64,000 bases of DNA from Macrostomum hystrix (GCA_950097015.1 CATNEN010000002.1:1-64000); one strand, 5' to 3'; numbered from the stretch's first letter, positions 18,618 through 29,541 are shown. Numbers and translations: made by a program. Notes: generated from the letters alone by a model not told the origin.

Positions 18618-19530
18618 GGAGTGAATCGCAGAGTGAATCGCAGAGTGAATCGCAGAGTGTCAATCGCAGAGTGAATCGCAGAGTGACTCGCAGAGTGAAT
18701 CGCAGAGTGAATCGCAGAGTGACTCGCAGAGTGAATCGCAGAGTGAATCGCAGAGTGAATCGCAGAGTGAATCGCAGAGTGAATCGCAGAGTGTCAATCG
18801 CAGAGTGAATCGCAGAGTGAATCGCAGAGTGTCAATCGCAGAGTGAATCGCAGAGTGACTCGCAGAGTGAATCGCAGAGTGACTCGCAGAGTGAATCGCA
18901 GAGTGAATCGCATAGTTAATCGCAGAGTGAATCGCAGAGTGAATCGCAGAGTGAATCGCAGAGTGAATCGCAGAGTGAATCGCAGAGTGAATCGCAGAGT
19001 GTCAATCGCAGAGTGAATCGCAGAGTGAATCGCAGAGTGTCAATCGCAGAGTGAATCGCAGAGTGACTCGCAGAGTGAATCGCAGAGTGAATCGCAGAGT
19101 GACTCGCAGAGTGAATCGCAGAGTGAATCGCAGAGTGAATCGCAGAGTGTCAATCGCAGAGTGAATCGCAGAGTGTCAATCGCAGAGTGAATCGCAGAGT
19201 GAATCGCAGAGTGTCAATCGCAGAGTGAATCGCAGAGTGAATCGCAGAGTGAATCGCAGAGTGTCAATCGCAGAGTGTCAATCGCAGAGTGAATCGCAGA
19301 GTGACTCGCAGAGTGAATCGCAGAGTGAATCGCAGAGTGAATCGCAGAGTGTCAATCGCAGAGTGAATCGCAGAGTGAATCGCAGAGTGAATCGCAGAGT
19401 GACTCGCAGAGTGAATCGCAGAGTGACTCGCAGAGTGAATCGCAGAGTGAATCGCAGAGTGAATCGCAGAGTGTCAATCGCAGAGTGATTCGCAGAGTGA
19501 ATCGCAGAGTGAATCGCAGAGTGAATCATT
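18618..19530. repeat. 12-bp satellite (gaatcgcagagt) with 14-base variants
   Basis: About 75 units in three types: gaatcgcagagt, gactcgcagagt and gtcaatcgcagagt. Their order shows internal block duplications. Unit B retains only about a dozen units (45124-45280), including an aatagtaagtcacagagt variant. Confidence 0.97.
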
Positions 19531-19632
19531 AGCGATTGTGAACGCAGAGTAACAAAAAGGGAGCAGAAGACGAAAGTCAGGAATCGCATTGAGAGCCCGA
19601 TGTCTAAAGTGAGGTTGTCAGATAACATATTA

Positions 19633-19690
19633 GGGTGTCAGGGAAGGCATCAGGGTGTCAGGGAAGGCATCAGGGTGTCAGGGTGTCAGG
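19633..19690. repeat. 20-bp repeat (cagggtgtcagggaaggcat), 2 copies
   Basis: Directly abuts the truncated 5' end of the gypsy pseudogene. The unit B site has 18 copies (45383-45762). Confidence 0.95.
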
Positions 19691-21827
19691 CTGCAGCACC
19701 GAGTCACCATCAACCTCAAGAAGTTTCTTTTTAAGGTTCCGGAGATCAAGTTCGTCGGACATCGGATCAGCGCCGCCGGCATCCAGCCGCTTCAGTCCCA
19801 CGCTGAGTCAGTAGAGCAACTCAAGTCACCGACGAACGAGTCGGAGCTCGCTTCCTTCCTCGGCTTTGCAAAGTTCTTCCAGTTCTACATCAAGAACCTG
19901 TCGCATGTCGCCGAGCCGCTGACAGCACTCCTGCGCAAGGATGTGCCATGGAACTGGGACAAGAAGTGCGAGGCAGCCTTCAGCGAGTTCAAGCGGCTCA
20001 TCTCATCCGCGCCGTGCCTAAAATTCTTCTATCAGAGCAACGAAACAGTCGTCTCGTGTGACAGCAGCGACGTCGCCCTGGGCGATACTCTGGGCCAAAT
20101 TGACGAGCGTGGACAACTTCGCCTTCCAGTCGCCTTCGCCTCGCGCGCTCTGTCTGACACGGAGCGCCGTTACTCCACGACGCAGAAGGGGGCCTTGGCC
20201 TGCGTCTGGAGCTGCGAGCACTGGCACCTTCTGCTGTACGGCCAGAAGTTCAAGCTGCTGACCGACCACCAGGCTCTGACCAGCCTGCTATCAGCTCGCG
20301 GAGTCGGCCAGCGGCCTCTTCGACTTCAACGCTGGTGTGAGAGACTCTTCGTCTACGATTTCGACATCGAGTATGTTCCTGGTAAGCTAAACGTCTAACC
20401 AGACTTTCTGTCCCGCTACGGCTAGGATCGTAAAAAGATCGGCCAAGAGTCGATTGATCAACGTCAAACTGAGTCAGACATCAACCTAGTGCTTGACAGG
20501 AACTCCGAGCTTATTTCAGTTGCTCAGCTCGCCGAAGCCACAGCTAGCGATGACCAACTGCAGCGAGTCGTTCAGATCGTGCTCAACGGATGGCCCACCG
20601 AGACTCCTAGCGACCTGAAGGGTTTCCATCAGGTGCAGCACGAGCTCTGCCTGTGGAACGACGGGCGCTCTCTGGCGAGAGGCAGCCGAGCGGTCATTCC
20701 AGCCTCACTCCGCGACCTGGTGTTGACGGAGGCGCATCAAGGGCATCTCGGCGTGGCGAAGGTCAAGGCGCGATGCCGCGAAACTGTCTGGTGGCCGCGC
20801 ATTAACAGCGACGTGGAGACATTTGTGAGGAACTGCACCGCCTGCATTCTGTCGGAGAAGGCGTTCAAGTCGATCAAGGTGCCCTGGTCAACCACGGAAC
20901 TACAAGCCGGCCCGTGGAGACAGTTTCAAGTCGACATCGTCGGAGAGCTCCCGGCAACCGAAGCGCCAAATTCGCACAGATTCCTCGTCGTTCACGACCT
21001 CTACTCCAAGTGGCCCGAGATCATCGCGTCTTCATCGGTAACCTCTACTGCCTGCGTCGAGGCCCTTCGCAGCCTGTTCGTCCGCTGGGGCCTGCCAGAC
21101 GAGATCACAACTGACAACGGGCCACAGTTCGTGTCGAGCGAGTTAACGGACTTCCTCAGCTCACTTGGCATCAAGCATCGCCGGACTCCATTCTATTGTC
21201 TGCAGCAGAACGGCGGAGTCGAAAGGTTCAACGGCTTCATCAAGTCTTCTCTATGAGCCCTGCTGGCCGACAGCGTGCCCATGAAGCAAGCCGTGCAGGA
21301 ACTCCTGCTAGCGTATCGCTCGGCCGAACACGCGCTGACCAAGAAGACCCCAGCTAAGCTGATGCTAGGGCGGAGGCTCCGCCTGCATCTTGACCGGCTT
21401 CAACCGGCCGAGCCTGAGTCCGCGCCCTCAGGCGCCTGGCTGCGGCGCACCGTCCAGGAGCAGCAGCAGCGAGACGAAAGTCGCCGGAAACCTTTCAAGC
21501 AGAATCAGCAACCGCATTGACCGTCGGCAGTCGTGTCCGCGTACGCCGACCGAAGAAAAGCAAACTCGGCAGCGGCGTCTCCGAGCCGATGACGGTCGTC
21601 AGTCGCAATGGCAACACACTGACGCTAACCGATGGCAGTCGCTGGCACGTCAGCCGCTGCATCCCAGACGAGCTCCATGGCTGGTGCGACGATGACGGTG
21701 ACGGTGAGCTGTCACCACAGCCAGCGGGTGCGCCGACAAACCCAGCGCCACCAACGCCACCGCTGCGTCGTTCTGAGAGGCATCGTGCACCGCCTCAATG
21801 GTTCGGCAGCGTTGTGACCCACAATTG
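19690..21827 (+). pseudogene. Ty3/gypsy-type pol remnant, 5' truncated
   Basis: It begins inside the reverse transcriptase, at the VTINLKKFLF...FVGHRIS segment that precedes the thumb. Next come the connection region and RNase H (SCDSSDVALG...FASRALSDTERRYSTTQKG...LTDHQAL). An integrase follows, with the H-H-C-C zinc site (HQGHLGVAKVKARC...CTAC) and a DDE core (VDIVG, TTDNGPQF, GGVERFN). The C-terminal domain lies in a separate frame (21517-21828). Stops lie at 20396 (after PGKLNV), at 20423-20425 (after SRYG) and at 21254 (TGA, which is CGA in unit B). Gag, protease and most of the RT are absent, and no LTR is seen on either side here. It is a dead fragment. Confidence 0.9.
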
Positions 21828-22440
21828 AGTGTGGACCGACAAGTGACTCATAAATCAATCATTAAATCATTCATTTATTTAGTAAATAAATCATTCCTTT
21901 TAGACCTGTAGTTAGTTTGAAATAGCAGATTTACCGTTTCCGAATTAAAGAACGACTTAGAATTGCAGATTTTAAGTAAAACTCTGATTTTTAACTATAG
22001 GATAATAACACCAATCAGGCTATTTTCAGCAGGTGATGAAAAAATAATGATAAATTTATTATTAATAGCAGATATTAAGTAAAACTCAGGTTCATACCAG
22101 GTAACATTAAGTTAGAGCTCTGAGGTAAGCTAGCTGAAAAAGTGTGAGTTGTGGACTCAGTTGCTAAGGCTCGCTGACCTGAGGCCATAAAAGCGCCCGT
22201 GCGTGAACTCCTGTTAGGATTTTCTGGTTAAAAGTGAGATGGAGAGAAAACGAAAATGGATTTCAACGGCTAACCGCCACTCACTTTGATACGCAAGCTC
22301 AGTTTTATTTGCGACTCACTGAGGCAACTGAGGACTAAATAGATGCCTTTTAGGGAAAGTGTGAGCAGCTGGCTTTTGCATCGCGAGCAACTGATTGGAA
22401 TTGCTAAGCTTAAAATACAATTTCTAGCCACACTAGAGAA
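21828..22440. other. Unique DNA with a dispersed repeat
   Basis: Contains a segment (about 21984-22060) with ttaactataggataataaca that recurs at 48222-48300 and again at 30257-30330, so it is a dispersed repeat of roughly 75 bases. No gene was found. Confidence 0.5.
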
Positions 22441-23395
22441 TGTGTAATAAGCAGGAAAGGGAGATGGAGAGATGGAGATGAGGAGAGGAAGATAAGGAGA
22501 GGGAGATAAAGGGAGGGAGATAAGGGGAGGGAGATAAGGAGACGGAGATAAGGAGAGAGAGATAAGGAGAGGAAGATAAAGAGACGGAGATAAGGAGAGG
22601 GAGATAAGGGGAGGGAGATAAGGGGAGGAAGATAAGGAGAGGGAGATAAGGAGAGAGAGATAAGGAGAGGAAGATAAAGAGAGAGAGATAAGGAAAGGAG
22701 ATAAGGGAGGGAGATAAGGGGAGGGAGATAAGGGGAGGAAGATAAGGGGAGGGAGATAAGGGGGGAGATAAGGAGAGGGAGATAAGGAGAGGGAGATAAA
22801 GATCGAGATATAAGGGGAGGGAGATAAGGAGTAGGATATAAGGAGAAAGAGAAAAGGAGAGGGAGATAAGGGAAGGGAGATAAGGGGAGGGAGATAAGGG
22901 GAGGAAGATAAGAAGAGGGAGATAAGGAGAGAGAGATAAGGAGAGGAAGATAAAGAGAGAGAGATAAGGAAAGGAGATAAGGGAGGGAGATAAGGGGAGG
23001 GAGATAAGGGGAGGAAGATAAGGGGAGGGAGATAAGGGGGGAGATAAGGAGAGGGAGATAAGGAGAGGGAGATAAAGATCGAGATATAAGGGGAGGGAGA
23101 TAAGGAGTAGGATATAAGGAGAAAGAGAAAAGGAGAGGGAGATAAGGGAAGGGAGATAAGGGGATGGAGATAAGGGGAGGGAGATAAGGAAAGGAGATAA
23201 GTAGAGGGAGATAAGGGGAGGGAGACAAGGGGAGGGAGACAAGGGGAGGAAGATAAGGGGAGGAAGATAAGGGGAGGAAGATAAGGGGAGGGAGATAAGG
23301 GGAGGAAGATAAGGGGAGGGAGATTAGGGGAGGGAGATAAGGGGAGGGAGATAAGGAGAGGGAGTTTGGGGGGGGGGATAAGGAGTAGGAAATAG
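22441..23395. repeat. Polypurine-rich gagataagg satellite with a 276-bp higher-order repeat
   Basis: Basic unit about 18 bases (ggagataaggggaggg). A larger block is repeated at a distance of 276 bases, visible from the rare marker gatcgagatataagg at 22801 and 23077. Unit B has only about 200 bases of it (48695-48895). Confidence 0.93.
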
Positions 23396-23944
23396 TTAAG
23401 GGATTTAGGGAGAGGGAGATAGGGAGAATGAGATAAGGAGAGAGAGATGCTAAAAGGGAGATGGGGAGAGGGAGATGGAATTGGGTAGATAGGGCGATGG
23501 ATGGACAACAATGATTAAAACATGAACTACTTTGAAGTGGATTCCGAACGCTTGTAAAAGTGGGAATGTACAATTAATAACATTGTGAATATATATCATT
23601 TTGATAAACAAGCAGTAGTTAGGGTGTCTTCTTGAGCAGGTTCAGCAGTTGCTCACGCCAGTTGTCAATCAAATTGCATTTCCGCATAATCCCTTAATCT
23701 GTCTAGACACATAAGCTCGATTTGAATTGCGGTCGAATTGGCATTCGGAAATGCTTGAGGAAGGAATTCTCAGCAGATGCACTTATATCAGGGTCTCTGA
23801 TTAGTGTTCAAGTGGTCAGCACTGGAGATTTATTTTCACAATCAGTTCCCACACCGGAAGTGCTATCAAGACGGCTATCAAACAAGGCCGCTACTTCCTG
23901 TCAACAAAATATCTAATCAAATTTTTGTGTGAGTCCACTTTAGG
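23396..23944. other. Unique DNA, no gene seen
   Basis: Conserved with 48896-49380, except that unit B lacks about 120 bases (roughly 23800-23910). No coding signal. Confidence 0.45.
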
Positions 23945-24098
23945 AACTAAAAAAATAACATTGAGGAGGTTGGCCCTCAAGGACGTAAATCACACGACAT
24001 GTCGCCATGCTTTCTCTACGCGGCTGGACTCGTGGTGGAATCGAACTCAGGGACCTCGGCGCGAGACGCGAACGCGTTAACCGCTCTGCCACCGAGCT
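23945..24098 (-). mobile_element. tRNA-derived SINE, minus strand
   Basis: Read on the minus strand, an A box (TGGCAGAGCGG) and a B box (GAGTTCGATTCC) have tRNA spacing. They are followed by a tail containing cgtccttgagggccaacc and a T run. The T stem does not pair well, so this is a SINE head rather than a working tRNA gene. The tail matches the one at 27496-27665. Unit B copy at 49382-49530. Confidence 0.75.
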
Positions 24099-24470
24099 GG
24101 TTGGCTGGGTAGATGCAGTTGCTAAGCAAACCAACCTGATAAAAGTTGCTCCCAGCGCTGCAAACAAAGATTTGGCTGCCACACAAAAATTCTCCCCCGC
24201 GTACTTCCGGCCCAGCAACAGAGCCGAGCCAAGCCGAGCAAATCAAACGACAGATAATTGACGAGTTCGCCATTGTCAGTCGGCGTCGACAGGTAAGGCC
24301 AAGCAGACTTGTGGAATTAACGACGGATAGGGCAAAAACACTGGGCCAACATGCTGGGAGGAAAGTTTTGGAAAGTACTTTAGGGAAAGGAGAATTAAGA
24401 GGGGATGGATTAGAAAGGAATAAAGAGAAGTGAGAGTAAGAAGATGTCAAATAAGTGGAAGAAATGAGAG
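24099..24470. other. Unique DNA with a possible exon
   Basis: A plus-strand frame ending in FAIVSRRRQ at about 24290 stops at a consensus donor (cag|gtaagg). It has no recognisable domain or start. It is identical in unit B. Too weak to call a gene. Confidence 0.3.
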
Positions 24471-24900
24471 AATAGGAGAGGGGAGAATAGGAGAGGGGAG
24501 AATAGGAGAGGGGAGAATGGGAGAGGGAAGAATAGTAGAGCAGAGGATGGAAGAGGGGAGAATTGGAAAGGGGAGAATATGAGAATGGAAAATGGGAGAG
24601 GGGAGAATGGGAGAGGGGAGAATTGGAGAGCTTGAGAATAGTAGAGGCGAGAATAGGAGAGGGAAGAATGGGAGAGGGGAGAATAGGAGAGGGGAGAATA
24701 GGAGAGGGGAGAATAGGAGAGGGGAGAATGGGAGAGGGGAGAATGGGAGAGGGGAGAATGGGAGAGGGGAGAATGGGAGAGGGGAGAATGGGAGAGGGGA
24801 GAATGGGAGAGGGGAGAATAGTAGAGCAGAGGATGGAAGAGGGGAGAATGTGAGAGGGGAAAATTGGAAAGGGGAGAATGAAAGAGGAAGAATGAGAATG
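24471..24900. repeat. 15-bp purine satellite (gagaatgggagaggg)
   Basis: Roughly 28 imperfect copies with agaatagg and agtagagcagagg variants. Unit B counterpart at 49995-50410 has a different arrangement. Confidence 0.93.
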
Positions 24901-25754
24901 GGAGACGGAAGAAATATGATGGGAGAAAATTGGAAGATAGGAGGAGATGATGAATTGGAAAAAGAGGAGAGAAGAGAGGATAGAATGGTTATAAATGAGA
25001 GGTTAGTCAAAGGAGCAAATGATTATGCCGGTAGAAATTTTGCCTTGCCGGAAGCAAGACCCAGTAATAGTAGAGCTTGTTGCTCTGTTCCAAAGAAGAT
25101 TATAGGCTTAGTAGGCCTGGCAATATCGAAACAAAAAAATCAACAGCAATTTTTCGCCCGACTTTCATTCTAAATCAAGATTAAAAGATAAAGAAAAGAC
25201 ACGAACATTGCTCATTAAATAATATTATTCTATAGTTTCGTGTCCTCCATTTTGGGTCAACAGCCTTCTGTGTGCCTGTTCTATGCGCCTGTATGCCTGT
25301 CTGTCTGTTCTAATCATTAAATAATTATTACGAACTAAGAACCGAAAATACGGATAGAATTATATTTTAATGCAATCTAAAATAGGAACAGCAATGTAAT
25401 ATTAGCTCCGCTATTTCTTAATATTTAATGCCAGAATTATTCGTGTTTCTTAGAAACATCATTCATGATCGATCAGATTCGATCAGTTCAATACTGCGTC
25501 CGCAATTTTCTCACGCAGTGAATTTGTCTCTACCTAATTTAGTAACTATCAGGCCGTGTCTCACTCCCGACTCCGGTGAATCAAATGTTCTCTCACGATA
25601 CGTGCTCACGATCCGATAAAGATAACAAAATAGAAACAAAAGTATACATATCGACTGAGCAGGAATTTGTTAGAAAGAAAGCCAAATTTTTGCCAGCCAA
25701 GTTTACTGCTGATTCGATCGTATTTTCCAAGCGATAGAAGAACATAGGACAACA
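24901..25754. other. Unique DNA, no gene supported
   Basis: Nearly identical to 50411-51273. Includes a small inverted repeat (gacacgaa ... ttcgtgtc) enclosing aataatattatt near 25198-25250. A 63-codon frame at 25428-25619 shows no domain. Confidence 0.4.
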
Positions 25755-25980
25755 GATATGGAGAGGGGACAGGAGATAAGTACTGGGGACAGGAGATAAG
25801 GACTGGGGACAAGAGATAAGGAGAGGGGACAGGAGATGAGGAGTGGGGGGGCATGGGATAAGGAGAAGGGAGACAGGGAGAGGGAGGTAGTGAGAGAGAT
25901 TCGGAGAGTGAGACAGGGAGGGAGAGATAAAGAATGGGAGATAAAGAGAAGGAGAGAGGGATAGGGAGATAGGGAAGAGG
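25755..25980. repeat. Purine-rich gggacaggagataag repeat
   Basis: Degenerate short repeats of ggacaggagataagg and gagagggag. The unit B copy (51275-51500) is essentially unchanged, unlike the neighbouring satellites. Confidence 0.85.
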
Positions 25981-26335
25981 AGATATGCCCAGTTTTTCTG
26001 TCAAATGCGCGACTCCAGAAAATGATTTTCTTCAAATCTTCTTTTTCGAATTTTCCCGGTAATGAAGCCTCAGAATGCCCATACATTAGAACCTCGTCTC
26101 AACTAACATTCGAAACATCGCCTAGCCATTTTTTATGGACGAAGACACGAAGACCCAAAACCAAACTGACTGACGTTCGCATTCTCATCGATTGGAAGCC
26201 CAGCTGTCGAGTGATTCCGAAATGGAAAAGTACATTGATTGTCAATACTGGGTCATGCTGTTGCGTTTTCAATTAGAACTCGGTGGGAAATCATAGGACG
26301 ACAAGCAGGGTAGAAATTACAGAATCAAGGGGGTA
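25981..26335. other. Unique DNA, no gene seen
   Basis: Essentially identical to 51501-51870. Short open frames only. Confidence 0.45.
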
Positions 26336-26339
26336 GATA

Positions 26340-26805
26340 CGTAGCTGTAGGATCAGGGGGTAGTCAGATGAAGGATCAGGGGTACACAGATGAAGGACCA
26401 GAGGGTACACAGATGAAGGACCAGGGGATAGTCAGATGAAGGACCAGGGGATAGTCAGATGAAGGATCAGGGGGTAGACAGATGAAGGACCAGAGGTAAC
26501 ACAGATGAAGGACCCGGGAGTAGACAGATGAAGGACCAGAGGTAACACAGATTAAGGACCAGAGGGTACACAGATGAAGGACCAGAGGGTACACAGATGA
26601 AGGACCAGAGGGTACACAGATGAAGGACCAGAGGGTACACAGATGAAGGACCAGAGGGTACACAGATGAAGTACCAGAGGGTACACAGATGAAGGATCAG
26701 AGGGTACACAGATGAAGGACCAGAGGGTACACAGATGAAGGACCAGAGGGTACACAGATGAAGTACCAGAGGGTACACAGATGAAGGATCAGAGGTAGAC
26801 AGCTG
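26340..26805. repeat. 23-bp satellite (accagagggtacacagatga)
   Basis: About 20 copies of a 23-base unit, accagagggtacacagatga plus agg, with ggggatagtc and ggtaacac variants on the left. About nine copies remain in unit B (51878-52085). Confidence 0.95.
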
Positions 26806-27495
26806 AAGAATCTGGGGTTGAACAGTCGGTAAACAGTGACTTAACAGTCTTACAGACATAATTGCATCGTCCAATCACTAAAATGTTTTGACTGACAGCT
26901 AAAATCGATGCTTGGCAGTTAGCTGTTGCACATTCTGACAATACACCGTAGTCACTATTATATATGAAGATGCTAAATTCGTGTCTTCGCCCAGTTGAAT
27001 GTGGTCTAGTTCCAGAATGCACCTCCAATTAAGTCTTTGTCCTGAAAGACTTACCTGATAAAAACCTATTGTGTTCTATTCAGAGCAGGTTCATTGTGCC
27101 AGGCTATAGCTTTGTTCCAACTTAGAAACAGGTTCTAAAAGTACTTTAGCAGATTCCGTCTAGCTAGCAGCGGACAGCAGAACTTAGCTATTAGTGTGTG
27201 TATCCACCTGTATCCACCGATAATCACTATCTGCATTGCATTGATTGCAGATAGATATGCGTTTGTACTTTTCTCATGGGACGCAGGCTCATGTTATAGG
27301 ACACTGGATCCGTCCACTACTTACTGGCAGCAACGGAGATTGTAGTACATTTCGGCATGAGTTTCAGACTTCAGAATGACCAAGAGGTCGGGAGTTCGAT
27401 TCTCAGCCAAATGAGAACTATTTGCGTCCTTCATAAGTATACCAAACTGCCTAATGAAATCAGTAGAGCACGTAGGTAGGGGGTTAGTCAGGTGG
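26806..27495. other. Upstream region of the GPCR gene, with a tRNA-like B-box word
   Basis: Unique DNA shared with 52086-52780. A gagttcgattct word at 27391-27402, preceded by gaccaagaggtcgg, resembles another degenerate tRNA-type promoter, but no A box was confirmed. May include the GPCR promoter. Confidence 0.4.
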
Positions 27496-27665
27496 GTGGT
27501 GAATGGCAGAGAACGGTCTAACGCGTTTGCCCCTCGCAGCAAGGTCCCTGAGCTCGATTCCGCGGCGAGGCCACATTTTTTTTGTGGTGCAGCCGGCGGA
27601 GAGAAGGCTTGGGGGCTTGTCATGCAGCTACGCCCTTGAGTGCCAACCACCAAGTGACCTGTTTC
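27496..27665 (+). mobile_element. tRNA-derived SINE, plus strand
   Basis: A box TGGCAGAGAACGG (27504-27516) and B box GAGCTCGATTCC (27550-27561), then an eight-base T run (27576-27583) suitable as an RNA polymerase III terminator. The downstream tail has cgcccttgagtgccaacc, related to the tail of the element at 23945-24098. It lies within 300 bases of the GPCR acceptor, so it may contribute 5' UTR or promoter sequence. Confidence 0.75.
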
Positions 27666-27844
27666 AGCGAGTGCCTGCGTACAGTCTCCAAGTTCGTGTG
27701 TGCTCAGGAGTCAGCGAACTGGGGCAGAATGCATAGTGTCACCAAATTATGTGCCAGCAGCCCTCTTGCAGTTATTATTATCATTATTTTATTATTATTA
27801 TTATGGTTCAGGCGTACAATTCTATCTATCTAGCTGTTACCGCT

Positions 27845-27865
27845 ACCATTACTGCTCTCTTGCAG
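27845..27865 (+). promoter_or_regulatory. Splice acceptor upstream of GPCR start
   Basis: A pyrimidine run ends in tgctctcttgcag, 17 bases before the ATG at 27883. As with the NHL genes, it points to a 5' UTR intron or a spliced-leader acceptor. Identical in unit B (53130-53150). Confidence 0.6.
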
Positions 27866-27882
27866 ACCATAGTGTAGAGTCA

Positions 27883-29541
27883 ATGGACACGCCGCGATTC
27901 AAGGATCTCTCCGATGTGCTGCAGCTGCGCAAGCAGGGCCAGAGCATGTCCACCTCCGTACAGGCCACAACCACCCTGTGGCTGACTACAGTCTCCGTGT
28001 TGGGCATCGTTGGCAACGCCCTGGTGATCATGTTCTTTTCCAGAAGCCTGAAAGATCTGCCCCAGAATGTCTACGTGATCGCTCTGGCAGCCCTGGACTT
28101 GGTCGTCTGCGCGGTGGTTATTCCGTCGACAATCTATCAGGACGTCTGGCTGGCTTCTAGCAGCGACCTGGGCTGCAAGCTGTTCAACATTCTCCGCTAC
28201 TCTCTGGTTCCATCGTCTGCATTTTTGCTGTGCCTCATCGCCGTTGATCGCTTCGTCATCATCTGCTTCGTGCCGGGCATCCAGTCGACAAGGAAGAACT
28301 CGCTGCTGTACATCGGCCTGGTTCTGGTGCTGGGCTTCGCTCTCGGTGTTCCTGGCGGACTGACAACCGGAGCCAGCGTGCGCATCACCATGGATGCCGC
28401 AGTCAGCAAGTTCAATGGCGACTTCAGCGTCTCTCACTGTACCTCGGATTTCAGCATAATCTCAGAGTCGGTCTACAAGGTCTATCGCACAATGCTCACC
28501 GCAATTTTCTCCGTCATGCTGCTCCTCCTGGTGTTTTTCTACGCCAACATTTTCTGCTTTGTCCGCAAGCGCCAGCAACGCTGGGCAAAGTCGCGCAGCT
28601 ACTTGGCCTCCAAGATGGAGCGAAGCGGCGGCAACACTGCCGAGCTCGGCGGCACCAAGGGTCGACGGTGGCTGCTGAACCGCCGCTGGAGCGCAGGCTA
28701 TGGCGTCGGCGGCGTCGGCGGGCGCAACACGCGGCGTCTCCTGTCTGTGGGCCGTCTGGACGAGGTGACGGAAGTGACGAGCTGCATTGAGGCCAGGCGA
28801 GCGTCAGTGAACTTGCCACGCTTCGACCAGCCTGGCCAGTCATCATCCGAATGCCTTGAGACCGACATAGACGAAGCCCTGGCCGCCTCCTCACCGGTGA
28901 AAAATGCTTTCCAGAAGCGAATTTCGGAGGTTACAGAACAGACCAGCTCAGCTGGCCAGGCTGCTGAGATCGAGGGTGCTGACGCCATCGAGCTCAGCGT
29001 GATGCTCACTCCCAGCATGACGGACTGCGATTCGCAGTCGCGTCCCAACCGCATCAACTCGCTGGCCAGTGAGCACCTGACTCAGGCCCGACAGGACTTG
29101 GCCGAGCGCACGCGGAAGCGGCCCCACATCAAGACCGCCAAGGTGCTCGGCGTCATCACCTTTTTCTACGTGTTGTCCTACCTGCCATTCTTTCTAGTTT
29201 ACAACTTTAACAAATCGGTGAGCGAAGGCGTCACGGGCCGTTGGATGGTAGAGACGGGCAACTTCTCGGCAGGCAAGTCCATCGACGCCTGGCCAGAGAG
29301 GCACAACAGCAGCGCGTGGGCATTCAGCTTCGACTCAGCTGTCGCCGGCGATGATGCGAGCGGTGGCGTCGGTGGCGGCAGTGACAGTGAAGCGTCGGTC
29401 TATCACCAGGCGGTGAAGGTGATGTTCTATTTTTACTTCATCAATCATGGAGCCAATCCGCTGATCTATGGCTGCATGAACACCTATTTCAAGCAGCAGG
29501 TGTGCGCCCTCATTGGCTCGCTGAGGTGTCGAAGGAGGTGA
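27883..29541 (+). CDS. Rhodopsin-class (class A) GPCR, orphan, copy A
   Basis: This 552-residue plasma-membrane receptor has seven predicted helices. Class A landmarks: GN in TM1 (N45), LAALD in TM2 (D72), the TM3 cysteine (C98) and a DRF version of the DRY box (122-124), a loop-2 cysteine (C186), YLPFF in TM6 in place of CWxP, and NPLIY in TM7 (525-529). Loop 3 inside the cell is about 190 residues and rich in Ser, Gly and Arg. The loop between TM6 and TM7 is about 65 residues with N-glycosylation sites NFS (460) and NSS (475). The TM3 position used by amine receptors holds Arg, so an amine ligand is unlikely; a peptide or other ligand is a guess. ATG 27883 follows an acceptor; the open frame upstream has no ATG and reads through intron-like sequence. 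Five residues differ from copy B, so the duplication is recent. Confidence 0.9.
   Translation: MDTPRFKDLSDVLQLRKQGQSMSTSVQATTTLWLTTVSVLGIVGNALVIMFFSRSLKDLPQNVYVIALAALDLVVCAVVIPSTIYQDVWLASSSDLGCKLFNILRYSLVPSSAFLLCLIAVDRFVIICFVPGIQSTRKNSLLYIGLVLVLGFALGVPGGLTTGASVRITMDAAVSKFNGDFSVSHCTSDFSIISESVYKVYRTMLTAIFSVMLLLLVFFYANIFCFVRKRQQRWAKSRSYLASKMERSGGNTAELGGTKGRRWLLNRRWSAGYGVGGVGGRNTRRLLSVGRLDEVTEVTSCIEARRASVNLPRFDQPGQSSSECLETDIDEALAASSPVKNAFQKRISEVTEQTSSAGQAAEIEGADAIELSVMLTPSMTDCDSQSRPNRINSLASEHLTQARQDLAERTRKRPHIKTAKVLGVITFFYVLSYLPFFLVYNFNKSVSEGVTGRWMVETGNFSAGKSIDAWPERHNSSAWAFSFDSAVAGDDASGGVGGGSDSEASVYHQAVKVMFYFYFINHGANPLIYGCMNTYFKQQVCALIGSLRCRRR

Noticed and set aside
19690-21827. A working retrotransposon
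   Set aside because: 5' truncation inside the RT, shared and private stops, and no paired LTRs show that it is a dead fragment.
22270-23573. Long minus-strand frames rich in Pro-Leu-Ser (about 270-410 codons)
   Set aside because: Products of the gagataagg satellite. They exist in several overlapping frames and shrink with the array in unit B.
24001-24098. A functional tRNA gene
   Set aside because: A and B boxes are present, but the T stem and acceptor stem do not pair properly, and a SINE-type tail follows.
27700-27882. An N-terminal extension of 61 codons on the GPCR
   Set aside because: It has no ATG, crosses an att/tat-rich intron-like stretch, and is separated from the real ATG by a strong splice acceptor.
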